This document shows, one piece after another, positions 37,103-46,846 of a DNA stretch of 64,000 nucleotides. Position 1 is the stretch's first letter. Every line of letters begins with the position of its first letter. The position numbers were made by a program, and so were the translations under genes. Below the pieces are notes generated by a model that was given only the letters and a program-made list of their open reading frames with translations, was not told the DNA's origin and ran no database searches. Source of the DNA: Janthinobacterium sp. B9-8 (lineage in GTDB: Bacteria > Pseudomonadota > Gammaproteobacteria > Burkholderiales > Chitinibacteraceae); the NCBI RefSeq assembly GCF_000969645.2, contig NZ_CP014222.1, positions 3,289,740-3,353,739 on the forward strand, written 5' to 3'.

Positions 37103-37846
37103 TTAATTCATATACATTCCGCCGTTTACATGCAGGGTATTACCCGTAATGTAAGCAGCTTTATCTGACGCCAAAAAACTCACCGCATCTGCAATATCTT
37201 GTGGATTACCTAAGCATCCTAAGGCAATTTGTTCGACCAGTTTAGCCTTTTGTTCATCTGCAAGCGACTTTGTCATGTCGGTATCGATAAAACCAGGGGC
37301 GACTGCATTCACTGTCACACCACGGGAACCGATCTCGCGTGCCAGCGATTTAGTAAAGCCAAACAGGGCGGCCTTAGCCGCAGAGTAGTTAGTTTGCCCA
37401 GGATTACCTGTAGCAGCCACCACCGAAGCAATATTAATAATCCGTCCCCAACGCGCTTTCATCATGCCACGCATCACGGCCTTTGATAGCTTATACACCG
37501 GACGCAGATTGGTGGCCATCACGGCATCCCATTCTTCGTCCTTCATGCGCATCAGGAGGTTATCACGGGTAATCCCCGCATTATTGACGAGAATAGCCAC
37601 TGGGCCAAATTGTTGGGTAATAGAGTCAATAATCTCTTCGCAAGCGTTCTCTTCAGTTACTTGCAAACGTAAACCACAACCTGCATTTCCCGCTTCTTTT
37701 AAATAGGCTGTAATCGCCTCTGCACCCGCATCAGTGGTGGCCGTGCCAATCACCAGCGCACCCGCACGAGCCAGCTCAAGCGCAATCGCTTGGCCGATTC
37801 CTCGTGATGCACCCGTTACCAGTGCCACTTTACCTTCAAAACTCAT
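37103..37846 (-). CDS. fabG: 3-oxoacyl-ACP reductase
   Basis: An NADPH-dependent short-chain dehydrogenase that reduces 3-oxoacyl-ACP. The 247-residue product has the TGASRGIG cofactor motif, NNAG, and the catalytic Ser-Tyr-Lys (IASVVAATGNPGQTNYSAAKA). The C-terminus ITGNTLHVNGGMYM is typical. Confidence 0.97.
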   Translation of the reverse strand: MSFEGKVALVTGASRGIGQAIALELARAGALVIGTATTDAGAEAITAYLKEAGNAGCGLRLQVTEENACEEIIDSITQQFGPVAILVNNAGITRDNLLMRMKDEEWDAVMATNLRPVYKLSKAVMRGMMKARWGRIINIASVVAATGNPGQTNYSAAKAALFGFTKSLAREIGSRGVTVNAVAPGFIDTDMTKSLADEQKAKLVEQIALGCLGNPQDIADAVSFLASDKAAYITGNTLHVNGGMYMN

Positions 37847-37881
37847 GCAAAATCTCCATCAATCACTAAAGCAACAAATCA

Positions 37882-37950
37882 TAGAGCGGGTGCAACCCGC
37901 CGTTTTACTAAGTGCTTATTAAACACCACGGCGGGTTGCACCCGCCCTAC
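37882..37950. repeat. REP-like palindrome inside the fab operon
   Basis: Arms TAGAGCGGGTGCAACCCGCC and its near complement ending CCCGCCCTAC lie in the 110-bp gap between fabD and fabG. It ends 6 nt before the fabD stop, so it must be transcribed within the operon and may tune mRNA stability. Confidence 0.75.
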
Positions 37951-37956
37951 AAATGC

Positions 37957-38883
37957 TTACAGCATCGCTTGTAATGTTTGCAGTGCCGCAGCGTCGACTA
38001 AAGCCACTTGCTGTGCTTCTGTTGCGATTCGCTTATTCAAGCCTGCCAATACTTTTCCCGGCCCGCACTCAGCAATCACGGTAATGCCATCGTTTGCCAT
38101 TTTGGCAATCGTTTCCACCCAACGTACTGGCTCGTAAAGCTGACGAACCAGCGCGTCTTTAATTTGTGCTGCATCGCTATATGCGGCCACATCGGCATTA
38201 TGCAAGACTGGAATCACAGGCGTATTGATGACGATTGTATCCAGCTTTTGTTTCAACTTATCACTGGCAGGGCGCATTAAAGCGCAATGTGACGGCACAG
38301 ACACTGGTAATAACATCGCTCGCTTAGCACCACGCGCCTTGCAAGCCTCGCAAGCGCGCTCTACAGCCGCCTTGCTACCCGCAATCACTACCTGCCCCGG
38401 TGAGTTAAAATTAACTGCGGCGACCACATCACCCTGAGCCACTTCCTCACAAGCCGCAATGATTTCGGCATCTGCCAAGCCTAAAATTGCCGCCATCGCA
38501 CCCGTGCCCACTGGCACGGCTTCTTGCATCGCCTCAGCACGCAAACGAACCAATTGCAGTGCATCACCAAAAGATAAAGCCTCTGCTGCCACCAGTGCGC
38601 TATATTCGCCCAAGCTATGCCCTGCCAATACGTCCGGCTGTGTTCCACCCTGAGCTTGCCAAGCGCGCCACACGGCCACGCCTGCAGTCAGCATCAGGGG
38701 CTGGGTATTAACGGTGGCATTGAGTAACTCACTCGGGCCATCGGCAACCATTTGCCATAAATCTTGCCCTAAGATCGCTGAAGCTTCGTCAAACGTTGCT
38801 TTCACTACGGCCAAATCTGCCCAGCCATTCATCATGCCGATCGATTGTGAGCCTTGGCCCGGAAACACAAATGCTAATGCCAT
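37957..38883 (-). CDS. fabD: Malonyl-CoA:ACP transacylase
   Basis: It loads malonyl groups onto ACP. The 308-residue product has FPGQGSQ at the N-terminus, the nucleophile Ser in AGHSLGEYSA, and the catalytic His in VPSHCALM. It lies between fabH and fabG. Confidence 0.97.
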   Translation of the reverse strand: MALAFVFPGQGSQSIGMMNGWADLAVVKATFDEASAILGQDLWQMVADGPSELLNATVNTQPLMLTAGVAVWRAWQAQGGTQPDVLAGHSLGEYSALVAAEALSFGDALQLVRLRAEAMQEAVPVGTGAMAAILGLADAEIIAACEEVAQGDVVAAVNFNSPGQVVIAGSKAAVERACEACKARGAKRAMLLPVSVPSHCALMRPASDKLKQKLDTIVINTPVIPVLHNADVAAYSDAAQIKDALVRQLYEPVRWVETIAKMANDGITVIAECGPGKVLAGLNKRIATEAQQVALVDAAALQTLQAML

Positions 38884-38985
38884 TGTTTTCTCCTACACGC
38901 CGCTAAAGTGCATCACTTTAGCCAAATTCAAACAGTTATTTTAATGCCGGATAGTCAAACGGCGCTCTTGCAGCGCCGTTAAGAA

Positions 38986-39942
38986 TTAAAACTGGACTAA
39001 CACCGAGCCCCAGGCAAAACCACCGCCAATCCCTTCCATTAACACTTTATGGCCTGCTTTAATCCGGCCATCCCGCACCGCGGTATCTAACGCTAAGGGA
39101 ATCGATGCGGCAGACGTATTACCATGCTCGGCCACCGTCACCACTACTTTATCCATACTTAAACCAAGATGCTTTGCGGTAGATTCAATAATACGGATAT
39201 TCGCCTGATGCGGCACCAGCCAGTCGATTTCTGATTGCTCAATGCCTGCGGCTTCAAGCGTCTCTACTGCAATATCTGCCAAGGCTCGCACTGCAAATTT
39301 AAAGACCGCATTGCCTTCCATATACAGCCAAGGGCTGCCCGTTAAAGCACCATATTTAACTTTAGCGTCTGCTTTTAAAATATGACGATAACGACCATCC
39401 GCGCGCAAATGCGTGGCTAAAATACCCGTTTCTGCGGATGGCTTCAACACAACCGCGCCCGCACCATCGCCAAACAAAATACATGTACCGCGATCATCCC
39501 AATTAACGAGGTGTGACAGCGTTTCAGCCCCCACCACTACTGCGCACTTGGAAGCGCCGGTTTTTACAAATTTTTCTGCAGTGCTCAGTGCGTAAATAAA
39601 TCCGGCACACACCGCCTGCACATCAAACGCCGGAAAACCATGTACGCCTAATTTATCTTGCAAGATACATGCAGTAGACGGGAAAACCTGATCGCCTGTT
39701 GTGGTCGCCACAATCAGCAAATCAATTTCTTCTTTGCTGACACCGGCAGCAGCAATCGCGGCCTCAATGGCTTTCAAAGCCATATCAGACGTCATCTCGC
39801 CTTCAGCGGCAATATGACGTTCACGAATACCGGTGCGCGAAAAAATCCACTCATCGCTTGTTTCAACGCGCTCGGCGATTTCCTGATTCGAAACCACACG
39901 AGACGGTAAATAAGAACCTGTGCCAACAATGCGAGCGTACAT
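38986..39942 (-). CDS. fabH: 3-oxoacyl-ACP synthase III
   Basis: It starts fatty-acid synthesis by condensing acetyl-CoA with malonyl-ACP. ATG 39942 is taken as start because AAGGGG lies just upstream and the product begins [15 protein letters not shown]; the open frame above lies in a palindromic repeat. The 318-residue protein shows the catalytic triad regions [22 protein letters not shown] and [11 protein letters not shown]. Confidence 0.97.
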   Translation of the reverse strand: MYARIVGTGSYLPSRVVSNQEIAERVETSDEWIFSRTGIRERHIAAEGEMTSDMALKAIEAAIAAAGVSKEEIDLLIVATTTGDQVFPSTACILQDKLGVHGFPAFDVQAVCAGFIYALSTAEKFVKTGASKCAVVVGAETLSHLVNWDDRGTCILFGDGAGAVVLKPSAETGILATHLRADGRYRHILKADAKVKYGALTGSPWLYMEGNAVFKFAVRALADIAVETLEAAGIEQSEIDWLVPHQANIRIIESTAKHLGLSMDKVVVTVAEHGNTSAASIPLALDTAVRDGRIKAGHKVLMEGIGGGFAWGSVLVQF

Positions 39943-39972
39943 ACATAACCCCTTATTCGATGACAATCTCTT

Positions 39973-40112
39973 GGAGTATTGCAAACCAACTGCGAGGCCT
40001 GATTACTGCGTTAAAAAATGGCTCAAAATTCTCATTTACTACTTGTAAATTGCGGTTTTTCACCATTTTTCGCATTGTCCTCAGGCCTCTCGCTACGTTT
40101 TGCAATTACTCC
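39973..40112. repeat. Long multi-level palindrome between plsX and fabH
   Basis: Three nested inverted pairs fill the gap. They are GGAGTATTGCAAA with TTTTGCAATTACTCC, GCGAGGCCTGA with TCAGGCCTCTCGC, and AAAAAATGG with CCATTTTT. The outer right arm overlaps the plsX stop codon (40106-40108). The layout matches the element at 8141-8240. Confidence 0.75.
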
Positions 40113-41134
40113 TCTTGAGCTGCCAATTCTGCGAGCTGATCTTGAACCTGTTCAGTGATGCGCTGAATCACGCCCGAGCGTGCCTCATCCATCGCTTGCC
40201 TCAGTGCCCAATAAAAAGCCACTTTGTCTGCGCTACCATGGCTTTTCACCACGATGCCTTTTAAGCCAAGCAAGGATGCGCCGTTATAACGGCGCGGATC
40301 AACTCTGGCTTTAAAACGCGCCAGTACCGGCCACGCCAAGAGCGCAATAATGCGCGTCCACCAGCTGCGGGTAAATTCTTGTTTTAAAAATTCAGCCAAC
40401 ATCTTCGCCAAACCTTCCGAAGCTTTCAAAGCGACATTGCCAGTAAAACCATCGCAGGTCACCACATCGACCGAGCCACGATAGATATCATTACCTTCAA
40501 CGTTGCCATAAAAATTAAGGCGGGAAGCTTTCAGTAACTCGGAAGCTTCTTTAACGATTTCATTACCTTTTTGATCTTCTGAACCAATATTGAGCAAGCC
40601 AACTGTCGGGTTCTCAATATGACGAGTCGCCGCCACAAGCGACGAGCCCATAATGGCAAATTGCAGAAGATTATGCGGAGTACATACCGCATTAGCGCCC
40701 AAATCCAGTACGCAAGTCTCGTTGCGACTAGAAGGCATCATCTTGGCAATGGCAGGCCGGTCAATCCCCGGAATGGTTTTAAGCACAAAGCGGGCAGTGG
40801 CCATCAGCGCGCCGGTATTGCCTGCTGAAACGCAGGCATTGGCTTCGCCAGATTTAACCAAATTAATCGCCATGCGCATCGAAGAATCTTTTTTATTCTT
40901 CATCGCCGACTGAGGCGATTCATCCATGGTGACCACTTCACTAGCGGCATGAACACGCAAGCGAGGGCCTACCGTGGCATGGCAAGCTTTTAATTCAACC
41001 GCAAGAACGTCAGGCAGGCCAACCAGCACAACATTCACATCGGGAAATTCTTTTAGGAAGCGAAGCACTGCAGGCACAGTAACGTGCGAGCCATGATCGC
41101 CACCCATTGCATCAACGGCAACGGTGATATCCAT
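40106..41134 (-). CDS. plsX: Phosphate acyltransferase PlsX
   Basis: It converts acyl-ACP to acyl-phosphate for PlsY in phospholipid synthesis. The 342-residue product has DAMGGDHG at the N-terminus, [10 protein letters not shown], the DLGANA segment and [16 protein letters not shown]. It sits between rpmF and fabH, the conserved order. Confidence 0.96.
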   Translation of the reverse strand: MDITVAVDAMGGDHGSHVTVPAVLRFLKEFPDVNVVLVGLPDVLAVELKACHATVGPRLRVHAASEVVTMDESPQSAMKNKKDSSMRMAINLVKSGEANACVSAGNTGALMATARFVLKTIPGIDRPAIAKMMPSSRNETCVLDLGANAVCTPHNLLQFAIMGSSLVAATRHIENPTVGLLNIGSEDQKGNEIVKEASELLKASRLNFYGNVEGNDIYRGSVDVVTCDGFTGNVALKASEGLAKMLAEFLKQEFTRSWWTRIIALLAWPVLARFKARVDPRRYNGASLLGLKGIVVKSHGSADKVAFYWALRQAMDEARSGVIQRITEQVQDQLAELAAQEE

Positions 41135-41316
41135 CGGGGGCTAAAAGTCCTATAAGGAGCAGGAGAGCTATTTTTCGCAGCTAATCTCTGACCAGCAGGA
41201 AAAAAACGCTTCAATCACGGCTCCAATGAGGCACAGACTGGGGAATCCAGAACGGCGAACGGCGCAAGGGTTGCCCACTTGCGCCGCATATTACAACCCT
41301 GAGGCTGTAAAAGGGA

Positions 41317-41496
41317 TTACTCGCCCTTAGCTTTGATAACGCGACGACCGCGGTAAAAGCCATTTGGGGAGATGTGGTGACGCAAATGTGCTTCACCAGT
41401 CGTAGCTTCAACTGCCAGCGCCGGAGCGGTCAGGAAGTCGTGTGCACGACGCATGCCACGCTTGGACGGGGACTTTTTATTCTGTTGAACAGCCAT
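41317..41496 (-). CDS. rpmF: 50S ribosomal protein L32
   Basis: A 59-residue basic ribosomal protein read directly from the minus strand. It begins [20 protein letters not shown] and ends RRVIKAKGE, with the central [16 protein letters not shown] precedes the ATG. Beta- and gammaproteobacterial L32 commonly lacks the zinc cysteines, as here. It lies between yceD and plsX. Confidence 0.97.
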   Translation of the reverse strand: MAVQQNKKSPSKRGMRRAHDFLTAPALAVEATTGEAHLRHHISPNGFYRGRRVIKAKGE

Positions 41497-41532
41497 GATT
41501 GTAGCTCCTTGAAAACCAGTTTAATTGACAGT

Positions 41533-42054
41533 TTATTCCGCTTCCCTGGTTTTCAACTGAGCCAGGACAGCAAACGGATTCGGTTTTGAATCTTTTAAAA
41601 CAATGCGATCTGCACCACAGTCTTCGTGTCGGGACGCGAAGGGCAAGGCAAGCAGAATTTCATCTTCTATCAACGCAATAACGTCAAGCTCGGGATCGAT
41701 AACGATACCTTCGAGATCTTCGTCAGCGTTTTCCGCATCATCAAGATGGGCCTCGTCTGGAAACTGTACGAGAGTGCTACCCACATTAACAAAAAAGGGC
41801 ATGGGCTTTAAGCAACGTTGGCAAACGAGTTGAACTTCGCCTTCCACATCAACAAATAACCACGGCCGCTCTAACTTATCAATGCCACTAGACAACTTCC
41901 AGACCATGCTGCCCTCAGTACTAGCAAGCAAATCATGTAAGCGGCCTAACTTGGACAGCGGGATCGTACCTTCAATCTTTTCGCCTTCAAGCGCGAATTG
42001 ACCGCTGTGAATAACAGTCATAAGGAACCAGAACGAATACAAGAAACCGCGCAT
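41533..42054 (-). CDS. yceD: YceD/DUF177 family protein
   Basis: A 173-residue protein of the DUF177 family, implicated in 23S rRNA accumulation in E. coli and plants. It has the conserved CQRCLKP (two cysteines) in the middle, followed by an acidic stretch (DEAHLDDAENADEDLEG) and a C-terminal NPFAVLAQLK. The start at 42054 follows AAGAGA; ATG 42021 is an alternative that starts MTVIHSGQF. It heads the rpmF-plsX-fab operon. Confidence 0.88.
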   Translation of the reverse strand: MRGFLYSFWFLMTVIHSGQFALEGEKIEGTIPLSKLGRLHDLLASTEGSMVWKLSSGIDKLERPWLFVDVEGEVQLVCQRCLKPMPFFVNVGSTLVQFPDEAHLDDAENADEDLEGIVIDPELDVIALIEDEILLALPFASRHEDCGADRIVLKDSKPNPFAVLAQLKTREAE

Positions 42055-42111
42055 GATACAATCTCTTAACTAGCCCTGTCAAAGTCATTTACGTAAGAGT
42101 CTAACAAATCC

Positions 42112-42696
42112 ATGCACTTACCTCGTTTAGTCCTCGCTTCTACCTCGCCCTATCGCAAAGAATTGCTGGAGCGGCTCGGTATCTCTTTTGAGACTGCTGC
42201 GCCAGATTTAGATGAAAGCGCCCTGCCCGGCGAAACAGCAGGCGACACCAGCTTGCGTCTCGCGATTGCTAAAGCCCGCGTCCTTGCTGATCAATACCCG
42301 GACAGCCTGATTATTGGCTCAGATCAAGTCGCCCTTTTAAATGGCGAACAGCTAGGAAAACCCGGCAACCATGAGCGTGCCGTTCATCAGTTAAGTAAAA
42401 TGCGCGGCCATACACTGGCATTTCATACCGCACTTTGCCTTTACAACACAGCGACAGGCCATGAGCAGCATTATGTAGATATTACCCGCGTCACGATGCG
42501 TGATTACTCCGATGCCGAGATTGAATCCTACTTGCAGCGCGAAAAACCCTACAACTGCGCTGGCAGCGCCAAAACTGAAGGCCTTGGCATTATGATGATT
42601 GCCGCCATCGAGGGCAAAGATCCTGCCGCCATTATTGGCCTGCCGCTGATTGAATTAATTACCATGTTAAAAAACGAAGGATTTCCACTGCTATGA
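42112..42696 (+). CDS. Maf/YceF-type nucleoside triphosphate pyrophosphatase
   Basis: A Maf-family pyrophosphatase of 194 residues. The N-terminal ASTSPYRKELLERLGI and the GSDQVALLNGEQLGKPG and GSAKTEGLGIMMI motifs are those of the YceF branch, which hydrolyses 7-methyl-GTP in E. coli. It is divergent from yceD and overlaps the following methylase gene by 4 nt. Confidence 0.92.
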   Translation: MHLPRLVLASTSPYRKELLERLGISFETAAPDLDESALPGETAGDTSLRLAIAKARVLADQYPDSLIIGSDQVALLNGEQLGKPGNHERAVHQLSKMRGHTLAFHTALCLYNTATGHEQHYVDITRVTMRDYSDAEIESYLQREKPYNCAGSAKTEGLGIMMIAAIEGKDPAAIIGLPLIELITMLKNEGFPLL

Positions 42697-43403
42697 GCGG
42701 CACCCTGTATTTGATTCCTGTCCCGCTGGGTACAGACACACTGGCCAGCGTGATTCCGGCGGACGTACTTGCCACCGCGCAGCGCTTAACGCACTTTATT
42801 GTTGAAGCGCCTAAAACTGCACGCGCCTTCTTAAAAGAATTTGGCACACCACACGAGCTGCGCAGCCTATGGATGGAAGAGCTGAACGAGCACACTAAGG
42901 AAGACGCGCTCAGTGCCCTGCTAAAACCGCTGCTGGATGGTCATGATGTAGGCTTGATGAGCGAAGCAGGCTGCCCTGGCGTAGCCGACCCCGGTGCAAA
43001 CTTGATCCGTTTAGCACACCGCAAAGGCATTAAAGTAGCGCCGCTGGTCGGCCCTTCATCGATCTTGCTCGCCCTGATGGGGGCAGGCGCAAATGGCCAG
43101 AAGTTTCGCTTTAACGGCTATATTCCTTCGCAAGACCCTGCTCGCCTGGAAGCAATTCGCCAGTTGGAAAACGACTCATACCGCAATAAACAAGCCGAGC
43201 TGATGATCGAAACGCCTTACCGCAACGGCGCTTTATTTGATGCGCTTTTACTCGGTTTAAAAGGCAGCACCCAACTCACAGTGGCCTGCGATTTAACAAC
43301 GCCAAACGAGTTTATCGTGAGTAAAACAGCCGCAGACTGGAAAAGCGGGCCTAAACCCGATCTACACAAACGCCCAACCGTGTTTGTGATTTACGCGGCT
43401 TAA
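42693..43403 (+). CDS. Tetrapyrrole-methylase-family SAM methyltransferase (RsmI-like)
   Basis: A 236-residue protein of the tetrapyrrole (corrin/porphyrin) methylase fold, related to but distinct from RsmI. Key segments are GTLYLIPVPLG, VGLMSEAGCPGVADPG and VGPSSILLALMGAG. It lies directly behind maf with an ATGA overlap, a pairing widespread in betaproteobacteria. The substrate is unproven; rRNA ribose methylation is the family analogy. A CACAGAG repeat follows. Confidence 0.85.
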   Translation: MSGTLYLIPVPLGTDTLASVIPADVLATAQRLTHFIVEAPKTARAFLKEFGTPHELRSLWMEELNEHTKEDALSALLKPLLDGHDVGLMSEAGCPGVADPGANLIRLAHRKGIKVAPLVGPSSILLALMGAGANGQKFRFNGYIPSQDPARLEAIRQLENDSYRNKQAELMIETPYRNGALFDALLLGLKGSTQLTVACDLTTPNEFIVSKTAADWKSGPKPDLHKRPTVFVIYAA

Positions 43404-43410
43404 AAACCCA

Positions 43411-43524
43411 AGATCTGTAGACACAGAGAACGAGGAGATTAAAAGCAGGACACAGAGAAAACATAATCCTTCGTTTTTCTCTGTATTCTCTGTGTCCTTA
43501 TTTTGCTCTGTGTCTACAGATCTT
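43411..43524. repeat. CACRGAGRA-type long imperfect palindrome
   Basis: Ends GATCTGTAGACACAGAG and CTCTGTGTCTACAGATC are exact inverts. Inside are further CACAGAGAA words and their complements (TTCTCTGTG). The right end overlaps the 3' end of the convergent exonuclease gene. One of seven copies right of 43 kb. Confidence 0.8.
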
Positions 43525-44926
43525 TTTGACTTTCTGCCCCGCTACCACGCCCAAGCTTCTGCAATTTATGTCCCTGCTTTTTGAATTCTTTCTGAATCAG
43601 CTTAAACACATCCAGTTCAAATTTACGTGGCTTGGCCATTAGGGCGGGCAGCTCGTCAATGTGGTTGATCGCACCCAGATAGCACCATTGATCGAACACC
43701 TGTAACACTGGTGCCCATTCAGGGCCTTCTGCCAGAGCAACTGCCCCCTTGTAGGGCCACAACGGAAAGCGATAACGCTCTATTGCGGCAGAAAAGCGGG
43801 CGTTATGAGTGATATCGCGCCCCACACAGGCACCTCGACAACGGTTTTCTAAGAATGCCGAGCAAGGCGCAAGCGACTTGGGCTTAGGCTCTAGCCCCAA
43901 AATCTGTCGACAAAGTCCATGACCATCAATCATTTTATTTAATACATTGGCGGCTTCGCGGCGCGAACGGAACGGGCCGAATACTGGCTCGCTGCCCACC
44001 TCGGTCCACGGCGTCCAATAGGGCTGTAGTACGTCGTCTTTCGAGACTAAGCGCCACCCACCTAGTTCTTTAATCCGTCGCTGAGGCGGGTTGTAGCTTG
44101 GCTCTAATTGGGAAACAAGACTGGTTTCCAGTAGCACCGCACCTAACTCGCCCGATGTTTCATGCCAGGCCAGCCTTTGAGTACGCTTAGCCAGCTGCAC
44201 TTCCTTAGGATTGGCATCACTAAAATGAGCCAGTACGCGCTTTCTGATATTGTGATTTTTGCCGATATAAAGCGCCACATCGTCCGAGCCGTAAAAAATA
44301 TAAACGCCGGAAGACTCAGGCAACTCATCAATCTGGACGGGGTCCAGCGCAGGCGGCAAGGCAGGCTGACGTAACAATTCGGCAATCGCCTGATGCAGCG
44401 CCTCAAAGCCGTGATCTTTCAGCGCCACATCCAGAAACTGCTGCAAAAGCTCCGCATCGGTGAGAGCACGGTGACGACCACCAACAAAGGTCAGCCCGTA
44501 ACGTGCAATCAAAGCATCCAGGCTATGCTTATGCTCAGTAGGGTAAAGCTTGCGTGACAGCTTAACGGTACACAGTACCTGCGCCTGTAAACGCATATTG
44601 AGGCGTTTGAATTCTTGCTTTAAAAACCCGTAATCAAAACGCGCGTTATGCGCGACAAACACCCGCCCCTGTAATAGCTCTAGTACCTGCTCCGCCACAT
44701 CGGCAAAGGGTGGCGCATCGGCGACCATTTCATTGCTAATGCCGGTCAACTCCTGAATAAACTCAGGAATCTCTTTTCCAGGATTCACCAGTTGCGACCA
44801 GCTACGGCTGCCCTGTTCGTCGATCTGCACAATGCCCACTTCGGTAATACGATCCGAATTCGGGTTCGCTCCGGTGGTTTCTAAATCAACCAGAACGAGA
44901 GGATAGGAAAAATAGGGATTGTTCAT
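43514..44926 (-). CDS. DEDD 3'-5' exonuclease fused to a UvrC-type GIY-YIG domain
   Basis: A 470-residue fusion protein. Residues 1-175 are a DnaQ-like exonuclease: VLVDLETTGANPNSDRITEVG, FVAHNARFDYGFLKQEF and GGRHRALTDAELL. Residues about 205-290 are a GIY-YIG endonuclease like UvrC/Cho (SGVYIFYGSDDVALYIGK, NIRKRVLAHF). The C-terminal third resembles other proteins of this class (CSAFLENRCRGACVG). Such fusions are annotated as 'exonuclease domain-containing/Cho-like' and may act in DNA repair. ATG 44926 gives the canonical N-terminus; the frame is open upstream. Confidence 0.88.
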   Translation of the reverse strand: MNNPYFSYPLVLVDLETTGANPNSDRITEVGIVQIDEQGSRSWSQLVNPGKEIPEFIQELTGISNEMVADAPPFADVAEQVLELLQGRVFVAHNARFDYGFLKQEFKRLNMRLQAQVLCTVKLSRKLYPTEHKHSLDALIARYGLTFVGGRHRALTDAELLQQFLDVALKDHGFEALHQAIAELLRQPALPPALDPVQIDELPESSGVYIFYGSDDVALYIGKNHNIRKRVLAHFSDANPKEVQLAKRTQRLAWHETSGELGAVLLETSLVSQLEPSYNPPQRRIKELGGWRLVSKDDVLQPYWTPWTEVGSEPVFGPFRSRREAANVLNKMIDGHGLCRQILGLEPKPKSLAPCSAFLENRCRGACVGRDITHNARFSAAIERYRFPLWPYKGAVALAEGPEWAPVLQVFDQWCYLGAINHIDELPALMAKPRKFELDVFKLIQKEFKKQGHKLQKLGRGSGAESQKDL

Positions 44927-44975
44927 TGACGGGATAATCCAAACAAGCGGGGACGTACAGAAGATAAAATACTCA

Positions 44976-45096
44976 AGTCTGTAGACACAGAGAACAGGGA
45001 GAACACAGAGCACACTCAGAAAAAATCAGCAGCCTACAGCTTTGCTCGCAGATTTTCTTCCCGTCCTCTGTGTGCTCCGTGCCTACAGAACTTTCA
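44976..45096. repeat. CACRGAGRA-type long imperfect palindrome
   Basis: It begins GTCTGTAGACACAGAGAAC and ends CTCTGTGTGCTCCGTGCCTACAGA; a copy of the family seen at 43411, here between the exonuclease and the methylase genes. Confidence 0.75.
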
Positions 45097-45103
45097 AACC
45101 TAA

Positions 45104-46045
45104 TCAGGCTTTTACAAACCTAAAACACTGATGAATTTTGCGGTTGCGGAAGTCTTCTGGTACGGATTGCCCAGAAATATCAGTGCACATTGGCTTAAGC
45201 CAGTCATCCAGCGTAAAGGTGCGTAGATTATTGGAAAAATACAGCACGCCGCCCGGTTTCAGTAAGGCCAGCACGCTTTCTAGTAGCCAAGAATGATCAC
45301 GCTGGATATCCAGAATACCGTTCATTTTTTTGGAATTAGAAAAAGATGGCGGGTCCATTACGATCAGATCGTAGCGGGTACTTTCGCTTAAAGCTTCAGA
45401 TAAAAACTCAAACACATCGGCGCGCACGCGCTGATGGCGAGATGGATCCATGCCATTTAAAGCGAAATTACGCTCAGCCCATTCCAGATAAGTATTCGAC
45501 ATATCCACGGTGGTGGTATGCGTGGCTCCTCCCGCTGCAGCGTAAACGCTGAACGAGCCGGTATAGCTAAATAGATTTAAGAAGCGCTTGCCATTGGCTT
45601 CTTCCATCACACGCTGGCGAGTATTGCGGTGATCCAAGAACAAGCCGGTATCTAAGTAAGCACCTAAATTCACCCAGAATTTATTGCCACCTTCTTGTAC
45701 CACAAAGTCTTCAGACAACTCGCCTTCCAGCTTTTCATACTGCTGCAGGCCTTTTTGCCGCTGACGTAATTTCAGCACCACGGCAGATTCGTCAATCTCT
45801 AGCACTTCGGCACAAGCATTGCGAATCGCTTCCAGCCAGGCAGCGTGGTCTTCATCGCTTTCCATCCAGCCGGTTGCCACTTCTTGCAAGTGCACACGGC
45901 CTTCGTAAAAATCAACGATAACAGGAAATTCGGGTACATCTCTATCATATACACGGTAGCAAGTAATGCCCTGCCGGCGGGCCCATTTGCCCCAATGCTT
46001 AACGTTTTTGGCAAAGCGGTTACGAAAGCTAGCGATATCAGCCAT
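45104..46045 (-). CDS. Class I SAM-dependent rRNA methyltransferase (RlmK-like)
   Basis: A 313-residue methyltransferase. The start ATG 46045 gives MADIASFRNRFAKN. It contains a SAM-binding FLNLFSYTGSFSVYAAAGGA and the catalytic VMDPPSFSNSKKM. The C-terminal YFSNNLRTFTLDDW..DFRNRKIHQCF matches the RlmK half of E. coli RlmKL, which makes m7G2069 in 23S rRNA; RlmI is a more distant alternative. No PUA or THUMP domain is evident. Confidence 0.85.
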   Translation of the reverse strand: MADIASFRNRFAKNVKHWGKWARRQGITCYRVYDRDVPEFPVIVDFYEGRVHLQEVATGWMESDEDHAAWLEAIRNACAEVLEIDESAVVLKLRQRQKGLQQYEKLEGELSEDFVVQEGGNKFWVNLGAYLDTGLFLDHRNTRQRVMEEANGKRFLNLFSYTGSFSVYAAAGGATHTTTVDMSNTYLEWAERNFALNGMDPSRHQRVRADVFEFLSEALSESTRYDLIVMDPPSFSNSKKMNGILDIQRDHSWLLESVLALLKPGGVLYFSNNLRTFTLDDWLKPMCTDISGQSVPEDFRNRKIHQCFRFVKA

Positions 46046-46142
46046 TTTTATAAAATCTTGAGCATATAAAAGCAGAAGTGTAACAGGCGGGGGAATATGG
46101 CGCACAGCGCTCTCGCAAGCGGAGCTTCAAGTACGCCCTAAG

Positions 46143-46679
46143 CTAAGCACCCTTTGTTTCAGAGATATCCAGACTCAAGGTTGAGGTACGGCCAGCCCTC
46201 AGCGCAAGAAAGCGATTAAATACCGGCTCGGGCACATATTGCCTTACCACGCCTTGCCAGCCAGCGGGGCCAACAAGACCTTTCACCATTGTCGAGCTGA
46301 CTTCGGCGATTTCTCGCGGTGGCATTAAAAAGACAGTGTCGATATGCGGAGCCAGATCAGCGTTTACATAGCGCATTTTGCGCTCGAACTCATAATCGGC
46401 CGCTTCGCGAATACCACGCAAAATAAAATTAGCACCTTGCTCGCGGGCGTAATTCACTAAAAATGAATTTTCAAAGGATTCCACACGCAAGGAAGGAAGA
46501 TGTGCGGTGGTTTCTCTTAGCATGGCCAAACGTTCGGCCAAACTAAAAGTGTAAGACTTATCTGGATTATCACCAATCGCAACAATCATTTCATCGAACA
46601 TACCTACACCATGCTCAATCATCCACAGATGACCATTGGTCACGGGATCAAAACTGCCTGCATATACCCCTTTACGCAT
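46143..46679 (-). CDS. coaD: Phosphopantetheine adenylyltransferase
   Basis: It makes dephospho-CoA from 4'-phosphopantetheine and ATP. ATG 46679 follows AGGAAG and gives [20 protein letters not shown], with the nucleotidyltransferase TxGH motif. At 178 residues it is slightly longer than E. coli Coa[13 protein letters not shown] corresponds to the ISSTxxR motif. Confidence 0.94.
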   Translation of the reverse strand: MRKGVYAGSFDPVTNGHLWMIEHGVGMFDEMIVAIGDNPDKSYTFSLAERLAMLRETTAHLPSLRVESFENSFLVNYAREQGANFILRGIREAADYEFERKMRYVNADLAPHIDTVFLMPPREIAEVSSTMVKGLVGPAGWQGVVRQYVPEPVFNRFLALRAGRTSTLSLDISETKGA

Positions 46680-46757
46680 GGGTATCACTTCCTGTTTAAA
46701 AGGTTGTGCCACTATACCACCGGCAAAACTAACTCACCCAAGGGGATATCCCCACAT

Positions 46758-46809
46758 AAAAAACGGCGTTTGCTCCTGCTTGCCTAGCTGCCAGAGCATC
46801 ACGCCGTTT
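46758..46809 (-). terminator. Rho-independent terminator after pyk
   Basis: The arms AAACGGCGT (46761-46769) and ACGCCGTTT (46801-46809) pair, with an inner TGCTC / GAGCA pair. On the minus strand the stem is followed by TTTTTTATG. It lies 38 nt beyond the pyk stop. Confidence 0.8.
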
Positions 46810-46846
46810 GACTTACATCTGCATCGTCAACGTTTTAATAGAATTA

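Noticed and set aside
43411-43524. CRISPR-like array reading of the CACAGAGAA words
   Set aside because: Words are short, in both orientations and irregularly spaced; they build hairpins, with no direct repeats of constant length or unique spacers and no cas genes.
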